This document shows positions 1 to 6,383 of a stretch of 25,505 bases of DNA, in pieces (position 1 is the stretch's first letter; the number at the start of each line of letters is the position of its first letter). The notes beneath the pieces are model-generated. The model did no database searches and had not been told where the DNA came from. It was given only the letters and a program-made list of their open reading frames with translations. Source of the stretch: a virus; IMG/VR virus record IMGVR_UViG_3300033571_024429, positions 1 through 25,505 of that record. The stretch is one strand, 5' to 3'. Made by a program: the position numbers and the translations under genes.

Positions 1-84
1 CCTAATGGGGGATATTGGATGGTGGGTCTGACGCACTAATGTTGCACTATCTATCGTGCCTGTGAATTCCACATCCAGAGACAT
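1..84 (-). CDS. Unknown protein, 5' part only (runs off left edge)
   Basis: An ATG on the minus strand at 84 opens a frame that stays free of stops to base 1, giving 28 visible residues starting MSLDVEFTGT. An in-frame TAG lies about 40 bases upstream, so this ATG is the only standard start. No clear Shine-Dalgarno (SD) sequence precedes it, which lowers confidence. It follows the GATase-like gene by about 48 bases in the same direction. A TATAAATT box sits in that gap. Too little is visible to suggest a function. Confidence 0.4.
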   Translation of the reverse strand, partial: MSLDVEFTGTIDSATLVRQTHHPISPIR

Positions 85-122
85 CGGAAAACTATAACTT
101 CTGATATCTGTGCCAACTCGCT

Positions 123-130
123 AATTTATA
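123..130 (-). promoter_or_regulatory. Possible T4-like late promoter box (TATAAATT)
   Basis: The minus strand reads CTATAAATTAG just after the stop of the 320-aa gene and about 40 bases before the next ATG. T4-type late promoters use TATAAATA, so this is a one-mismatch match in a sensible place. A short AT-rich box can arise by chance, and I did not find a consistent set of such boxes elsewhere in the window. Confidence 0.2.
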
Positions 131-131
131 G

Positions 132-1094
132 CTATTGCGTGAGCAACTCGAGTACGGTTAACCATCTCGGATCGCCAGCGGATGGGTGGTACCAGTCCCA
201 ACCCATAAATATTATCTGTCCTTGGCCGTAAGGTATTGATGCTACGTAGCTCTGAGCCCCCTGAGTCTCATAATAAGACTTCGATCCCGGCGGCAACGAT
301 GCTGCATCAACGCTGCTGGTGGCATTGTTTTCGCCGATCTCAGCAGGCCCATTTTCTAACGGCGTACCCACTGCTGCTGCAGTCTTGGTAGCTGTGCCAT
401 GCCCCTCGCCTGATTGAGTGATAGACAAATCGAATATATCATCTATCAAATCATCTACTTCACTAAAAACGAATAATGTACCACCGCCATCAACCCACTG
501 TTTGATTACATTTTTTGCAGCCGAATCTAATATTAAATATCCTTCCTCTATCTCTGGGATGAATAGCATATTAGAAGAAGATAATGCCTCTACAAACCCT
601 GCCGAAGTAATAGCGGTAAAGGTAGAAACGCTCATACCCAAGGCATTAAGTGAATCTATCAGGTTAGATGCTTCCGCTCCGCTCTGTCCTGGTTGATAGT
701 CTACATAATCGGTATTGATCAAAACCGTACAAGACATAAAATATGAGGCGAATTTGCGATCGGATCGCAAGTAAGCATACATGGTTGCAAGATCTACATT
801 AGATGTAGACTGATTCTCTAAGACATCAGATCCACCTAACACACGTATGTGGCCGTCGGCGGTCGTAGCTGTAAATCTAAAGTTATAATCGGCCACGTCA
901 GCCGGGAGCGATGGTGAGAGATTGCCACCTAAATTATTGATAAAATTGACAAATTTGGGCAATCGCTTACATTTACTCCAGGTCACATTATCGCTTTTGC
1001 GGAGGTCTACGACTTTCTCTCCTCTGGTTATTTCTAATATCGAGGTAGTGCCATCTCTATATGCTATATTAAAACTTAAAGCCCAAACGATCAT
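132..1094 (-). CDS. Protein with GATase1/ThuA-like domain
   Basis: 320 aa, ATG preceded by GGGAG eight bases upstream. The N-terminal ~110 residues (MIVWALSFNIAYRDG...) match nothing I know. Residues ~120-215 look like a class I glutamine-amidotransferase-like Rossmann domain. It begins with a hydrophobic strand (TVLINTDYVDY), continues with a helix (EASNLIDSLNALG), then a strand (NMLFIPEIEEG), and ends at WVDGGGTLFVFSE. Near the C-terminus YGQGQIIFMGWDWYHP resembles the last strand of ThuA/DUF4350-type proteins. There is no obvious catalytic Cys-His-Glu triad, so a binding or structural role is more likely than amidotransfer. The Thr/Ser/Ala-rich stretch ~225-275 may be an insertion or linker. 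It could be a virion or secreted sugar-binding protein. The fold assignment is inference from pattern only. Confidence 0.6.
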   Translation of the reverse strand: MIVWALSFNIAYRDGTTSILEITRGEKVVDLRKSDNVTWSKCKRLPKFVNFINNLGGNLSPSLPADVADYNFRFTATTADGHIRVLGGSDVLENQSTSNVDLATMYAYLRSDRKFASYFMSCTVLINTDYVDYQPGQSGAEASNLIDSLNALGMSVSTFTAITSAGFVEALSSSNMLFIPEIEEGYLILDSAAKNVIKQWVDGGGTLFVFSEVDDLIDDIFDLSITQSGEGHGTATKTAAAVGTPLENGPAEIGENNATSSVDAASLPPGSKSYYETQGAQSYVASIPYGQGQIIFMGWDWYHPSAGDPRWLTVLELLTQ

Positions 1095-1118
1095 GGGTGC
1101 TCCCTTGTAATCTCATGG

Positions 1119-1283
1119 CTACAGATATATTTTTTCTAAAATCATGGCTTCTGTGGCGGCATGTGCATAGGCACCCACAAAGTAGGAGCCATTCCTGACT
1201 CTGGGTGAAATGCCTGCCTCTCTAAATTGGATTGACAATCTCCATATGTGACAATAAATTCGGAGATATAATCTATGGTGCGA
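1119..1283 (-). other. Intergenic stretch with possible decayed coding sequence
   Basis: This stretch lies between the GC-rich island and the 320-aa gene and has phage-like base composition. Two overlapping minus frames look faintly protein-like. One contains IDYISEFIVTYGDCQSNLE and the other ends NGSYFVGAYAHAATEAM before a stop at 1119. Neither has a plausible start of its own, and both run upstream only into the foreign-looking island. They may be the two halves of a frameshifted 3' gene remnant, or chance. No RNA gene or terminator was seen. Confidence 0.2.
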
Positions 1284-1287
1284 CGCC

Positions 1288-1419
1288 CTATCTGAGCAGT
1301 TGGTGCCCGTCCGTGCCGAGGGCCGCGTGCGAGATCTGCACTTCGTCCGCGTCGGGCGGCGCGGGGTCGTGCGACCAGGCGGCGAGACACCAGAGGAGCC
1401 AGTGCCAGACGGTGTGCAT
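1288..1419 (-). CDS. Small hydrophobic-headed protein (43 aa) in GC-rich island
   Basis: The ATG at 1419 is preceded by an AGAGGA ribosome site about eight bases upstream and runs for 43 codons to TAG at 1288. The N-terminus (MHTVWHWLLWCLAAW) is a short tryptophan-rich hydrophobic segment, possibly a signal-anchor or single membrane helix. An Asp/Ala/His-rich polar tail follows. Codons are strongly GC-ending, as in the 206-aa gene just upstream, 13 bases away. The pair probably moved together. I do not recognise a family. Small membrane peptides in phages are often lysis or exclusion proteins, but nothing here shows that. Confidence 0.5.
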   Translation of the reverse strand: MHTVWHWLLWCLAAWSHDPAPPDADEVQISHAALGTDGHQLLR

Positions 1420-1432
1420 GTCAGCGATCCTC

Positions 1433-2053
1433 TTAGGAACAGTGTGTGATTCGCGGCGTGCCAGGCTGCCACACGCGAACGCGAGCGCGAGCGTGAGACT
1501 GGACGATCGGCACGGATGGCGGGATGACCGACAGCTCCGTCGGCTGTTCGCCGCGTGGAGCGTACGTCCAGTGCGTGGTATCCGGCGGCACTGGCCACGC
1601 GAGTGACACGCCGAAGGCCCAGAGGGCCATACCTACCACAATCCACACCAGTAGGAGCGTAAACTCAAGCCAGTTTGCGCCAACCTTGCCATCCGACAGC
1701 GTCATAAACTCAATGACGGCACTCGTGGCCTTCGGAGCATAGGCGAACCACACCGGGAAGCCGCAGATGACGACGCCAAGCGAGAACATCCCAAAACCAA
1801 CCAACTTGCGAGCGCCGATACCGCAGGTGTCCTCGAGCGTCCACGATGGCGTGCGCGGCTGCGCATGCTCCGCCTGCTCGACGCGATCCTCGACCTGCAC
1901 GTCGCAACGCGGCGCGAGGTAGATCACGGCTAGCCTGTCCGCTTGCATGGCCTGCGGTGAGGATCGCCGGATCGTGTGCATCACCACACCTCGTTCCTGA
2001 GAAAGCCGCTTCTGTAGTTCCTCGCGGACCAAGTTAGACTTTGTCGTAGTCAT
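1433..2053 (-). CDS. Two-TM membrane protein of GC-rich island
   Basis: 206 aa with much higher GC than the rest of the window, especially below ~1960. The N-terminus is a charged helical cytoplasmic-type segment (residues 1-80, basic near RRSSPQAMQADR). Membrane helix 1 is at ~83-105 (VGFGMFSLGVVICGFPVWF) and helix 2 at ~128-153 (LLLVWIVVGMALWAFGVSLA). The tail is Pro/Arg-rich. The ATG overlaps the TGA of a 27-aa reading frame (ATGA) and has no strong SD of its own. No family is recognised. Its composition and its place beside a tRNA-like gene suggest recent acquisition from a high-GC genome, or an assembly join. The function could be a membrane-acting accessory such as a holin or superinfection exclusion factor, which is speculation. 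Confidence 0.65.
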   Translation of the reverse strand: MTTTKSNLVREELQKRLSQERGVVMHTIRRSSPQAMQADRLAVIYLAPRCDVQVEDRVEQAEHAQPRTPSWTLEDTCGIGARKLVGFGMFSLGVVICGFPVWFAYAPKATSAVIEFMTLSDGKVGANWLEFTLLLVWIVVGMALWAFGVSLAWPVPPDTTHWTYAPRGEQPTELSVIPPSVPIVQSHARARVRVWQPGTPRITHCS

Positions 2054-2133
2054 CTAAAACTACCGTGATAATATGTGTGACCTACTCGTTCTATCGTAGG
2101 TATGGGATCCTCTGCTATAGTGCTTAATTTCAT
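2050..2133 (-). CDS. Possible 27-aa leader peptide
   Basis: An ATG at 2133 opens a 27-codon frame (MKLSTIAEDPIPTIERVGHT...) whose TGA overlaps the ATG of the 206-aa membrane protein as ATGA. That junction is typical of translational coupling and is found repeatedly elsewhere in this window. Against it, there is no good SD upstream and the frame is short. The CCTAC/GTAGG inverted repeat at 2081-2100 lies within it. It may be a true leader, the truncated front of an older gene cut by the GC-rich island, or chance. Confidence 0.3.
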   Translation of the reverse strand: MKLSTIAEDPIPTIERVGHTYYHGSFR

Positions 2134-2160
2134 TTTTTGAGAAAATATGCTTAATTGGTG

Positions 2161-2277
2161 GCCGGTGGCTAGGATTTGCACCCGCGACCTGCGATCGATT
2201 TTGTAGAATCGCCGCTCTAGACTTCCCCCTAAAGGTGATACCTTTAGATTGGATCCCGAAGGCTGAGCTACACCGGG
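2161..2277 (-). tRNA. Aberrant tRNA-like gene with expanded D-arm and large anticodon loop
   Basis: On the minus strand the order is tRNA-like. CCGGTG at 2276-2271 pairs with CACCGG at 2167-2162 (acceptor, with a C-C mismatch at 1:72). T8-A9 is followed by GCTCAG opening the D-arm and GAGC closing it. The anticodon stem is GCGAT/ATCGC, the variable loop AGGTC, and the T-arm GCGGG-TGCAAAT-CCTAGC. Oddities are strong. The D-loop is about 47 nt instead of 8-11 and holds a CTAAAGGT/ACCTTTAG hairpin. The anticodon loop is 12 nt (TCTACAAAATCG). T55 is G, and the T-stem needs a bulged A. No anticodon can be assigned safely. It may be a decayed tRNA, a tRNA carrying an insertion, or a tRNA mimic. A CCA occurs just downstream but out of register. 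Confidence 0.55.
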
Positions 2278-2325
2278 TAGTCGATCAATGAAGGTCGACC
2301 ACACTTCCACCATTACTCTAATACG

Positions 2326-2652
2326 TCAAATATTTGATTTGATTGTGACCTTAGCAGCGCTAGCTGATATTTTCTTTACGTGTTCTATTATTATACCATC
2401 GTCGACTAATCTATTGAGTAGATCAGGATCTTGCTTAAATCTTTGCTCGTCCACGACCCAAGATTTTTTCTCACCTCCGGCGTATGGCACGCTGATACTT
2501 ACTTTACCTAATCCAGCGACTAATATTTCTTGGGTCTTCCCACCTGCCCATTCTCTAAGCTGTTCCTTGACAGGAACTAACTCAGCTGTAAGGCGATCGA
2601 TCTCTTGTTGAATGCGGATTGCCCTGGCGGCTAATTCTTGTGCTTCTGTCAT
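2326..2652 (-). CDS. Hypothetical protein, coiled-coil N-terminus
   Basis: 108 aa, not recognised. Residues 1-35 are a charged amphipathic helix (AIRIQQEIDRLTAELVPVK) likely to form a coiled coil. A β-rich part with VAGLGKVSISVPYAGG follows, then a polar helix and an Ala/Lys-rich C-terminus. The ending in short β-strands and the helical hairpin resemble small phage accessory proteins of the Gam/Gp157 type, but the match is only in general shape. The start at 2652 faces the plus-strand gene at 2658 with only five bases between the two ATGs. The SD is poor. Confidence 0.55.
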   Translation of the reverse strand: MTEAQELAARAIRIQQEIDRLTAELVPVKEQLREWAGGKTQEILVAGLGKVSISVPYAGGEKKSWVVDEQRFKQDPDLLNRLVDDGIIIEHVKKISASAAKVTIKSNI

Positions 2653-2657
2653 TTCAG

Positions 2658-3008
2658 ATGCCTAGTAGATATCGCATGAAAAGGAGATCGCCATCACCAC
2701 AACAGATCAAGGTGACCAGAAGGATAACTTCGCCATTTATCGAAGCCATCCCCAGTCAGATAATCCACTTCGACACCTATATCTACGCTGTCGTTAAAAG
2801 AAAACCACACAAAGATCGGCCCACCTTACCTTTTGGCGTGGATGTCAGGATTGATCCTGCTATATTAGATTGGAAGAGCAAGACGATAACTGTGATCATA
2901 CCACTGGATATCAACGCCGGGATAGATTCGATAGAGGATCTAGCTCCTGATTGGTATGAATCTGTGGAAGCAGCTTTTCTTTCATTGATGCATGCGATTC
3001 TCCTATAG
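2658..3008 (+). CDS. Hypothetical plus-strand protein
   Basis: 116 aa from the ATG at 2658; a second in-frame ATG is at 2676. Neither has a convincing SD, so the start is uncertain. The body looks like a real globular protein: basic N-terminus (MKRRSPSPQQIKVTRR), then strands in HFDTYIYAVVKR and TITVIIPLDI, and a helical end (YESVEAAFLSLMHAIL). No family is recognised. Its last 98 bases overlap the end of the minus-strand 300-aa gene head-on, an unusually long antisense overlap. One of the two C-termini could be over-extended, although both frames close naturally. Confidence 0.45.
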   Translation: MPSRYRMKRRSPSPQQIKVTRRITSPFIEAIPSQIIHFDTYIYAVVKRKPHKDRPTLPFGVDVRIDPAILDWKSKTITVIIPLDINAGIDSIEDLAPDWYESVEAAFLSLMHAILL

Positions 3009-3813
3009 GGCCGCGACGCTTGACCTTATAATACCGGACTGGTCTAGGGCCGTATAGGCTGTGATCACCTGGACCGTACACACCAGAGGATTGATAGTGC
3101 CAAAAAGCAGTCGTGAGTATCGGCTTGGCCCTATATGCTAAATATAAAGCTATCAATCGTTCGAAGACATGCGGCGTCCAAAATCCTACATCCCTCATTC
3201 TTAATCTACTGATAATACTCATCAATTTATTACCCAAATAATCTAGAGTCTGCCTAGTACAAGCGAATTGATGACTGTATATCATCTGAGGCTGTGTATC
3301 GAATGCCCATTCATAAATGTCCGGATCATAATTCTTAATTATGTCCCACACATACACACCATTGTCAAAACAATGAATCTTATATGGGTCTTTATCAGGT
3401 ATTAGGTTTGCATCCTCTTGGATCAATATAGATTCCCAGATGTTTTGATAGGCCGCGGGAGCTGTAAGGGCCACTGACACTCTGTCATCCTTGTCTAACC
3501 ATTTATCGATCTTATTCCATATCGTGTGTGGTCGAAAGTGTGGGCGCACGTCTGTATGAAGAAAGGCAACGTGGTTACCTCCTATCAAACGATCGGCATG
3601 CTCCCACACAGTTAATATTATGGAAGTCTCGAAAAGTGCTGAATTCCAAGCAGCATAGGTCGGATAAAAATCGCCTGCTTCCGATAAGTCAGCCCCCTTG
3701 ACTTTAGAAGCACCGCAGGATATAGTCGTCAACTTAACCAGCTTAGAGTTAAATGTGCTCCGCGGCACCAAATCTGCAGATTGTGGGTGTAACAGTACTA
3801 TTGCATTAATCAT
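2911..3813 (-). CDS. GT-A-like glycosyltransferase family protein (uncertain)
   Basis: 300 aa. It starts ATGA on the stop of the upstream 285-aa transferase, so the two are co-translated. The N-terminus MINAIVLLHPQS and the FLHTDVR motif at ~84-90 (strand followed by an xDx-like element) resemble the nucleotide-sugar-binding end of a GT-A fold. The neighbour's YAHQDVR at ~65-71 is a close parallel. The middle has Trp/Tyr-rich segments such as YPTYAAWNSALFETS, seen in DUF4422/polysaccharide-type transferases. The tail is Lys/Arg-rich. Donor and acceptor are unknown. Presumed role: adds sugar to a phage or host surface glycan, together with the surrounding transferases. Confidence in the gene is high and in the family moderate. 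Confidence 0.6.
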   Translation of the reverse strand: MINAIVLLHPQSADLVPRSTFNSKLVKLTTISCGASKVKGADLSEAGDFYPTYAAWNSALFETSIILTVWEHADRLIGGNHVAFLHTDVRPHFRPHTIWNKIDKWLDKDDRVSVALTAPAAYQNIWESILIQEDANLIPDKDPYKIHCFDNGVYVWDIIKNYDPDIYEWAFDTQPQMIYSHQFACTRQTLDYLGNKLMSIISRLRMRDVGFWTPHVFERLIALYLAYRAKPILTTAFWHYQSSGVYGPGDHSLYGPRPVRYYKVKRRGPIGESHASMKEKLLPQIHTNQELDPLSNLSRR

Positions 3814-4667
3814 AGTCTGTGCACGTCTAAAATCCCTCTACTCTGGTCAGTAGTCAACCTTACGTTGGAAATACCCATTGCCCGTATCTTAACTTCTTGC
3901 CCATCATCAGATACTATAGACATTGGTATGTAGCTTGTGAGTTCCTGGTCGGCCCAATGCATATGTGTTCCTAACAATTCTGGGTATCTCATCTTCCATT
4001 TTTGGTGCAAGTATCGCAATTGTGGCCAATATCTATTGTCATCTGATATACTAGCTGAATACTTACCGTAATGTACTATCGGCAAATAAGTGCAATATAC
4101 CTGGTAAGCAGCTGATCTTGCTTGTAGACACAGATCCACTGCATAAAAGTGAAAGCCATCGAACATCGAATCAAATCTAAGCCCTGACTTTTTATTAACC
4201 ACCATCAAACACTCGTCTACGCAATGAGCCAACGCTAGCTGTTTTGTGCCAGCCCAATCTGGTTGCGAATTAGGGATGGGGTCACCAAACCAAACAGAGC
4301 CTATGGCCACGGTATCCTGATTGAGTGCACCTCCCCATCTACCTATATCGGCTCTTCCATACTGTAAATCTATGCCGGCCGAACCTAATACGGCCCAACC
4401 TTCTGACATTCTGCTTATATTGTCAGATAAAATATCAAACCAATTATATAATAATCGGACATCTTGATGCGCATATATCAGATTATCGGATCTAGCCACA
4501 TCCGCGCCAATGTTTAATGCATTGCTAGCAGAGTATCTATTATCTTGGTTGAATATTGGTATTATTTCTACGTCGTATCCATCCCTAGTCTCATAGACCG
4601 ATTTTAACAGACATTCGTCAAAAACGTCAGGTTGGGAAATACAGCAAATTACCGAAAAGTCTGGCAT
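3810..4667 (-). CDS. Glycosyltransferase, StrF/GT2-like (PF13712 type)
   Basis: 285 aa. The front half has the pattern of the glycosyltransferase-like family with StrF similarity. A hydrophobic strand (FSVICCI) comes first, then EIIPIFNQDN. SASNALNIGADVARSDNLI leads into YAHQDVRLL, whose HQD replaces the usual DxD. Later parts (AHCVDECLMVVNK, FDGFHFYAVDLCLQA) fit the acceptor side, with Asp and His residues expected near the metal and base. No signal or membrane segment is seen, so it acts in the cytosol. It leads the minus-strand pair with the 300-aa protein and starts 39 bases from the divergent 76-aa gene. Likely role: sugar transfer in a surface-glycan pathway. Confidence 0.75.
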   Translation of the reverse strand: MPDFSVICCISQPDVFDECLLKSVYETRDGYDVEIIPIFNQDNRYSASNALNIGADVARSDNLIYAHQDVRLLYNWFDILSDNISRMSEGWAVLGSAGIDLQYGRADIGRWGGALNQDTVAIGSVWFGDPIPNSQPDWAGTKQLALAHCVDECLMVVNKKSGLRFDSMFDGFHFYAVDLCLQARSAAYQVYCTYLPIVHYGKYSASISDDNRYWPQLRYLHQKWKMRYPELLGTHMHWADQELTSYIPMSIVSDDGQEVKIRAMGISNVRLTTDQSRGILDVHRL

Positions 4668-4706
4668 TGGCCAAATTTTACGATAACCGTTACAAAGGAG
4701 GCTTAC

Positions 4707-4937
4707 ATGGCCAGCAATCTTACGACCATAACCAACATCTCCAACCAGATCATTCCAATCCTAGTCAATTCGATCGGTCCTGCCAGTGCCAATGAAAATT
4801 CTGACCTTCGATCCCAGGTAAGCAACCAAACATCCATAGTCCCTGGTGCGCAGATCACTCTCGAGACGCTACGTCTTGATCTTGCCCAGTTACAGCAATT
4901 AGGTAGGAAGAAATTAATCACATTTGTGTCTCGTTGA
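4707..4937 (+). CDS. Small probable virion-associated protein (76 aa), strongly expressed
   Basis: The start at 4707 is fixed by AAAGGAGG seven bases upstream, the best ribosome site in the window. A strong GC hairpin follows the stop. The protein is polar and Asn/Ser/Gln-rich at the front (MASNLTTITNISNQIIPIL). It ends in a pattern SIVPGAQITLETLRLD...LITFVSR, which looks like a short β-hairpin plus helix plus strand. The final part resembles residues ~15-50 of the 647-aa glycosyltransferase in spacing (P..-I-L---...-L-I..V). A monocistronic plus-strand gene with strong signals suggests a high-copy product such as a decoration, neck or fibre-attachment protein. The function is inferred only. 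Confidence 0.7.
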   Translation: MASNLTTITNISNQIIPILVNSIGPASANENSDLRSQVSNQTSIVPGAQITLETLRLDLAQLQQLGRKKLITFVSR

Positions 4938-4975
4938 TATATACTGGCACACTTGATTGCCAACCATTAGCACCC

Positions 4976-5006
4976 GGAGCCGCCTGATGGCGGCTCCTAC
5001 TATTTC
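4976..5006 (+). terminator. Strong hairpin terminator after 76-aa gene
   Basis: GGAGCCGCC-TGAT-GGCGGCTCC forms a perfect 9-bp, seven-G/C-pair stem with a four-base loop at 4976-4997, followed by TACTATTTC. The T-run is interrupted, so it is a somewhat weak U-tract behind a very stable stem. It lies 39 bases after the stop of the 76-aa gene and just before the plus-strand GT2 gene. It most likely ends or attenuates transcription of the small gene. Confidence 0.75.
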
Positions 5007-5022
5007 ATAACATATATAAAGT

Positions 5023-5772
5023 ATGCTATTCGACCCCAGTCCTACACAAATCATAATGGTCACATATCATAGGCCAAATGATTTTTCTAACTGTATTCAG
5101 TCGATCTTAGATAATACTAATTGTCCATTCCACCTATCGATTATAGATAATTCTATGGGCCACATAGATTCTTACCTGAATGAGTATCGTGATCTTCCTA
5201 ATGTCACCATTTACGCCAATGATACTAATATTGGCAAAGGGGCTTCAGTTAATAAGTGGTACCCTACCGTTATGATCCATAATCAATTGGCTCATTTCGT
5301 TTCGATAGATGCTGATATAGTGGTCTCCGAAGGCTGGTTAACCGAGCTTATTAGATCATTTTATTATTTAAAACAAGCCACAAAAGTGGCGATGATAGCG
5401 CCAGCTATTTGTAATCACGATTATCAGACATGGGACTATCAAACGTCTAACCAAATGGTGATGCACAATCCTATTCATCTTAATCCGGTCTTTGACTATT
5501 ATCCGGGTCTATATCATAATAGACATACTGCTGGGCCTTTATTTATTATTGATACTAGATTCTTTGAATCTACTGGCATGTTCTATGACAAGCAATTGTA
5601 TGGGGCAGATGATGGCATTCTGTGTGCCAGAGCATATCGACACAACGCTTTTGTTGGTATAAATAGCAATGTGATGGTCAAACATCTAAATATCGATAGT
5701 GACGATGAATATATTGCTTGGAAGAAACGCAATATCACCAAGGACGTGGACCTACATGGTCGGTGGGATTGA
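5023..5772 (+). CDS. GT2 family glycosyltransferase
   Basis: 249 aa GT-A fold enzyme. The N-terminus is classic GT2: IIMVTYHRPNDFSNCIQSIL (residues ~10-29), LSIIDNSMG (nucleotide-binding strand), then NDTNIGKGASVNK. The DxD metal motif is in VSIDADIVVSEGW (~91-103). The acceptor side has GPLFIIDTRFFESTGMF and the D-D near LYGADDGILCARA, matching the usual ED/DD catalytic-base position. It is the only plus-strand enzyme in a minus-strand cluster. The SD is weak (AAAG before ATG) and it sits right behind the hairpin, so low-level read-through is likely. Its end overlaps the sulfotransferase end by 38 bases. Donor sugar unknown. Confidence 0.85.
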   Translation: MLFDPSPTQIIMVTYHRPNDFSNCIQSILDNTNCPFHLSIIDNSMGHIDSYLNEYRDLPNVTIYANDTNIGKGASVNKWYPTVMIHNQLAHFVSIDADIVVSEGWLTELIRSFYYLKQATKVAMIAPAICNHDYQTWDYQTSNQMVMHNPIHLNPVFDYYPGLYHNRHTAGPLFIIDTRFFESTGMFYDKQLYGADDGILCARAYRHNAFVGINSNVMVKHLNIDSDDEYIAWKKRNITKDVDLHGRWD

Positions 5773-6379
5773 TCTTATACGTCGGATAAAACCTATCTAT
5801 TACTCTTCTTTCTACGTTCATCACTCGATTATATATGTCTTGTTCATACCTTGCCCAATATTTTGATGGCTTACACCCCATATCTGAGTCGTTGGTTCGA
5901 GCAATACTTTTAATGCTACGTAGATCGTAATTCAATCCTATCTTATCTAATGCCTCAACTACTCCATTTATACCTTCTTCTAAACGTATAATATGTTTTA
6001 CACCACCAGGGACACCATTCAAAAATTGATCTATTTCATAGCTATACCAACCATCTGGTTTGTATTCTAAAGCATTAACCACAAATCGATTGAAATCGTT
6101 ACTTGCACAGTTATAGTCCAGTGGATGAGTTGGTTGCCAACCGTGCTTCATTCTGAATGCCCACCTAGATTGGTACCATGTTATAGGATGTCGCACCATA
6201 CTAAATATAAATCTTTGCCTATACCATTGCTCGTCATATATCTGTAATAATTGAGGGAAATGAGAATGTTGCTGCCCTACTTCAATAGGTTTAGATATTT
6301 GGCGTAGGATCCTAGACAACCACACCCCACCGGTCTTGGGGATATGCAAAAATAGATATTTATCAGTCGCAAGGGCCAA
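5735..6379 (-). CDS. Sulfotransferase family 2-like protein
   Basis: 214 aa. It starts with TTG at 6379, preceded by GGGTGA eight bases upstream; no ATG fits before the conserved motif. Residues 11-21, LHIPKTGGVWL, form the 5'-phosphosulfate-binding loop of PAPS-dependent sulfotransferases (typical HIPKTGGTS). Residues 61-72, MVRHPITWYQSR, are the 3'-phosphate-binding block (Arg and the Ser after it). The family transfers sulfate from PAPS to hydroxyls of carbohydrates. The length is normal for the catalytic core without a membrane anchor, so it is cytosolic. It lies five bases after the CgeB-like transferase in the same operon, which points to sulfation of the sugar built by these enzymes. 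The host must supply PAPS. Confidence 0.8.
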   Translation of the reverse strand: MALATDKYLFLHIPKTGGVWLSRILRQISKPIEVGQQHSHFPQLLQIYDEQWYRQRFIFSMVRHPITWYQSRWAFRMKHGWQPTHPLDYNCASNDFNRFVVNALEYKPDGWYSYEIDQFLNGVPGGVKHIIRLEEGINGVVEALDKIGLNYDLRSIKSIARTNDSDMGCKPSKYWARYEQDIYNRVMNVERRVIDRFYPTYKINPTDHVGPRPW

Positions 6380-6383
6380 TTAT

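Noticed and set aside
418-696. Plus-strand frame of 92 aa inside the 320-aa gene
   Set aside because: It is antisense to a gene with a good ribosome site and has no domain features of its own.
1119-1646. A 175-aa minus-strand frame across the left edge of the GC-rich island
   Set aside because: It is Arg/Thr/Ser-rich with no conserved pattern, lies in a shifted frame of the 206-aa and 43-aa genes, and its length comes from GC-rich codons that lack stops.
2161-2277. Amber-suppressor tRNA (CTA in the large loop)
   Set aside because: CTA is visible in the loop but the 12-nt loop gives no unique anticodon, and TAG is used as an ordinary stop (for example at 132 and 18779), so recoding is not supported.
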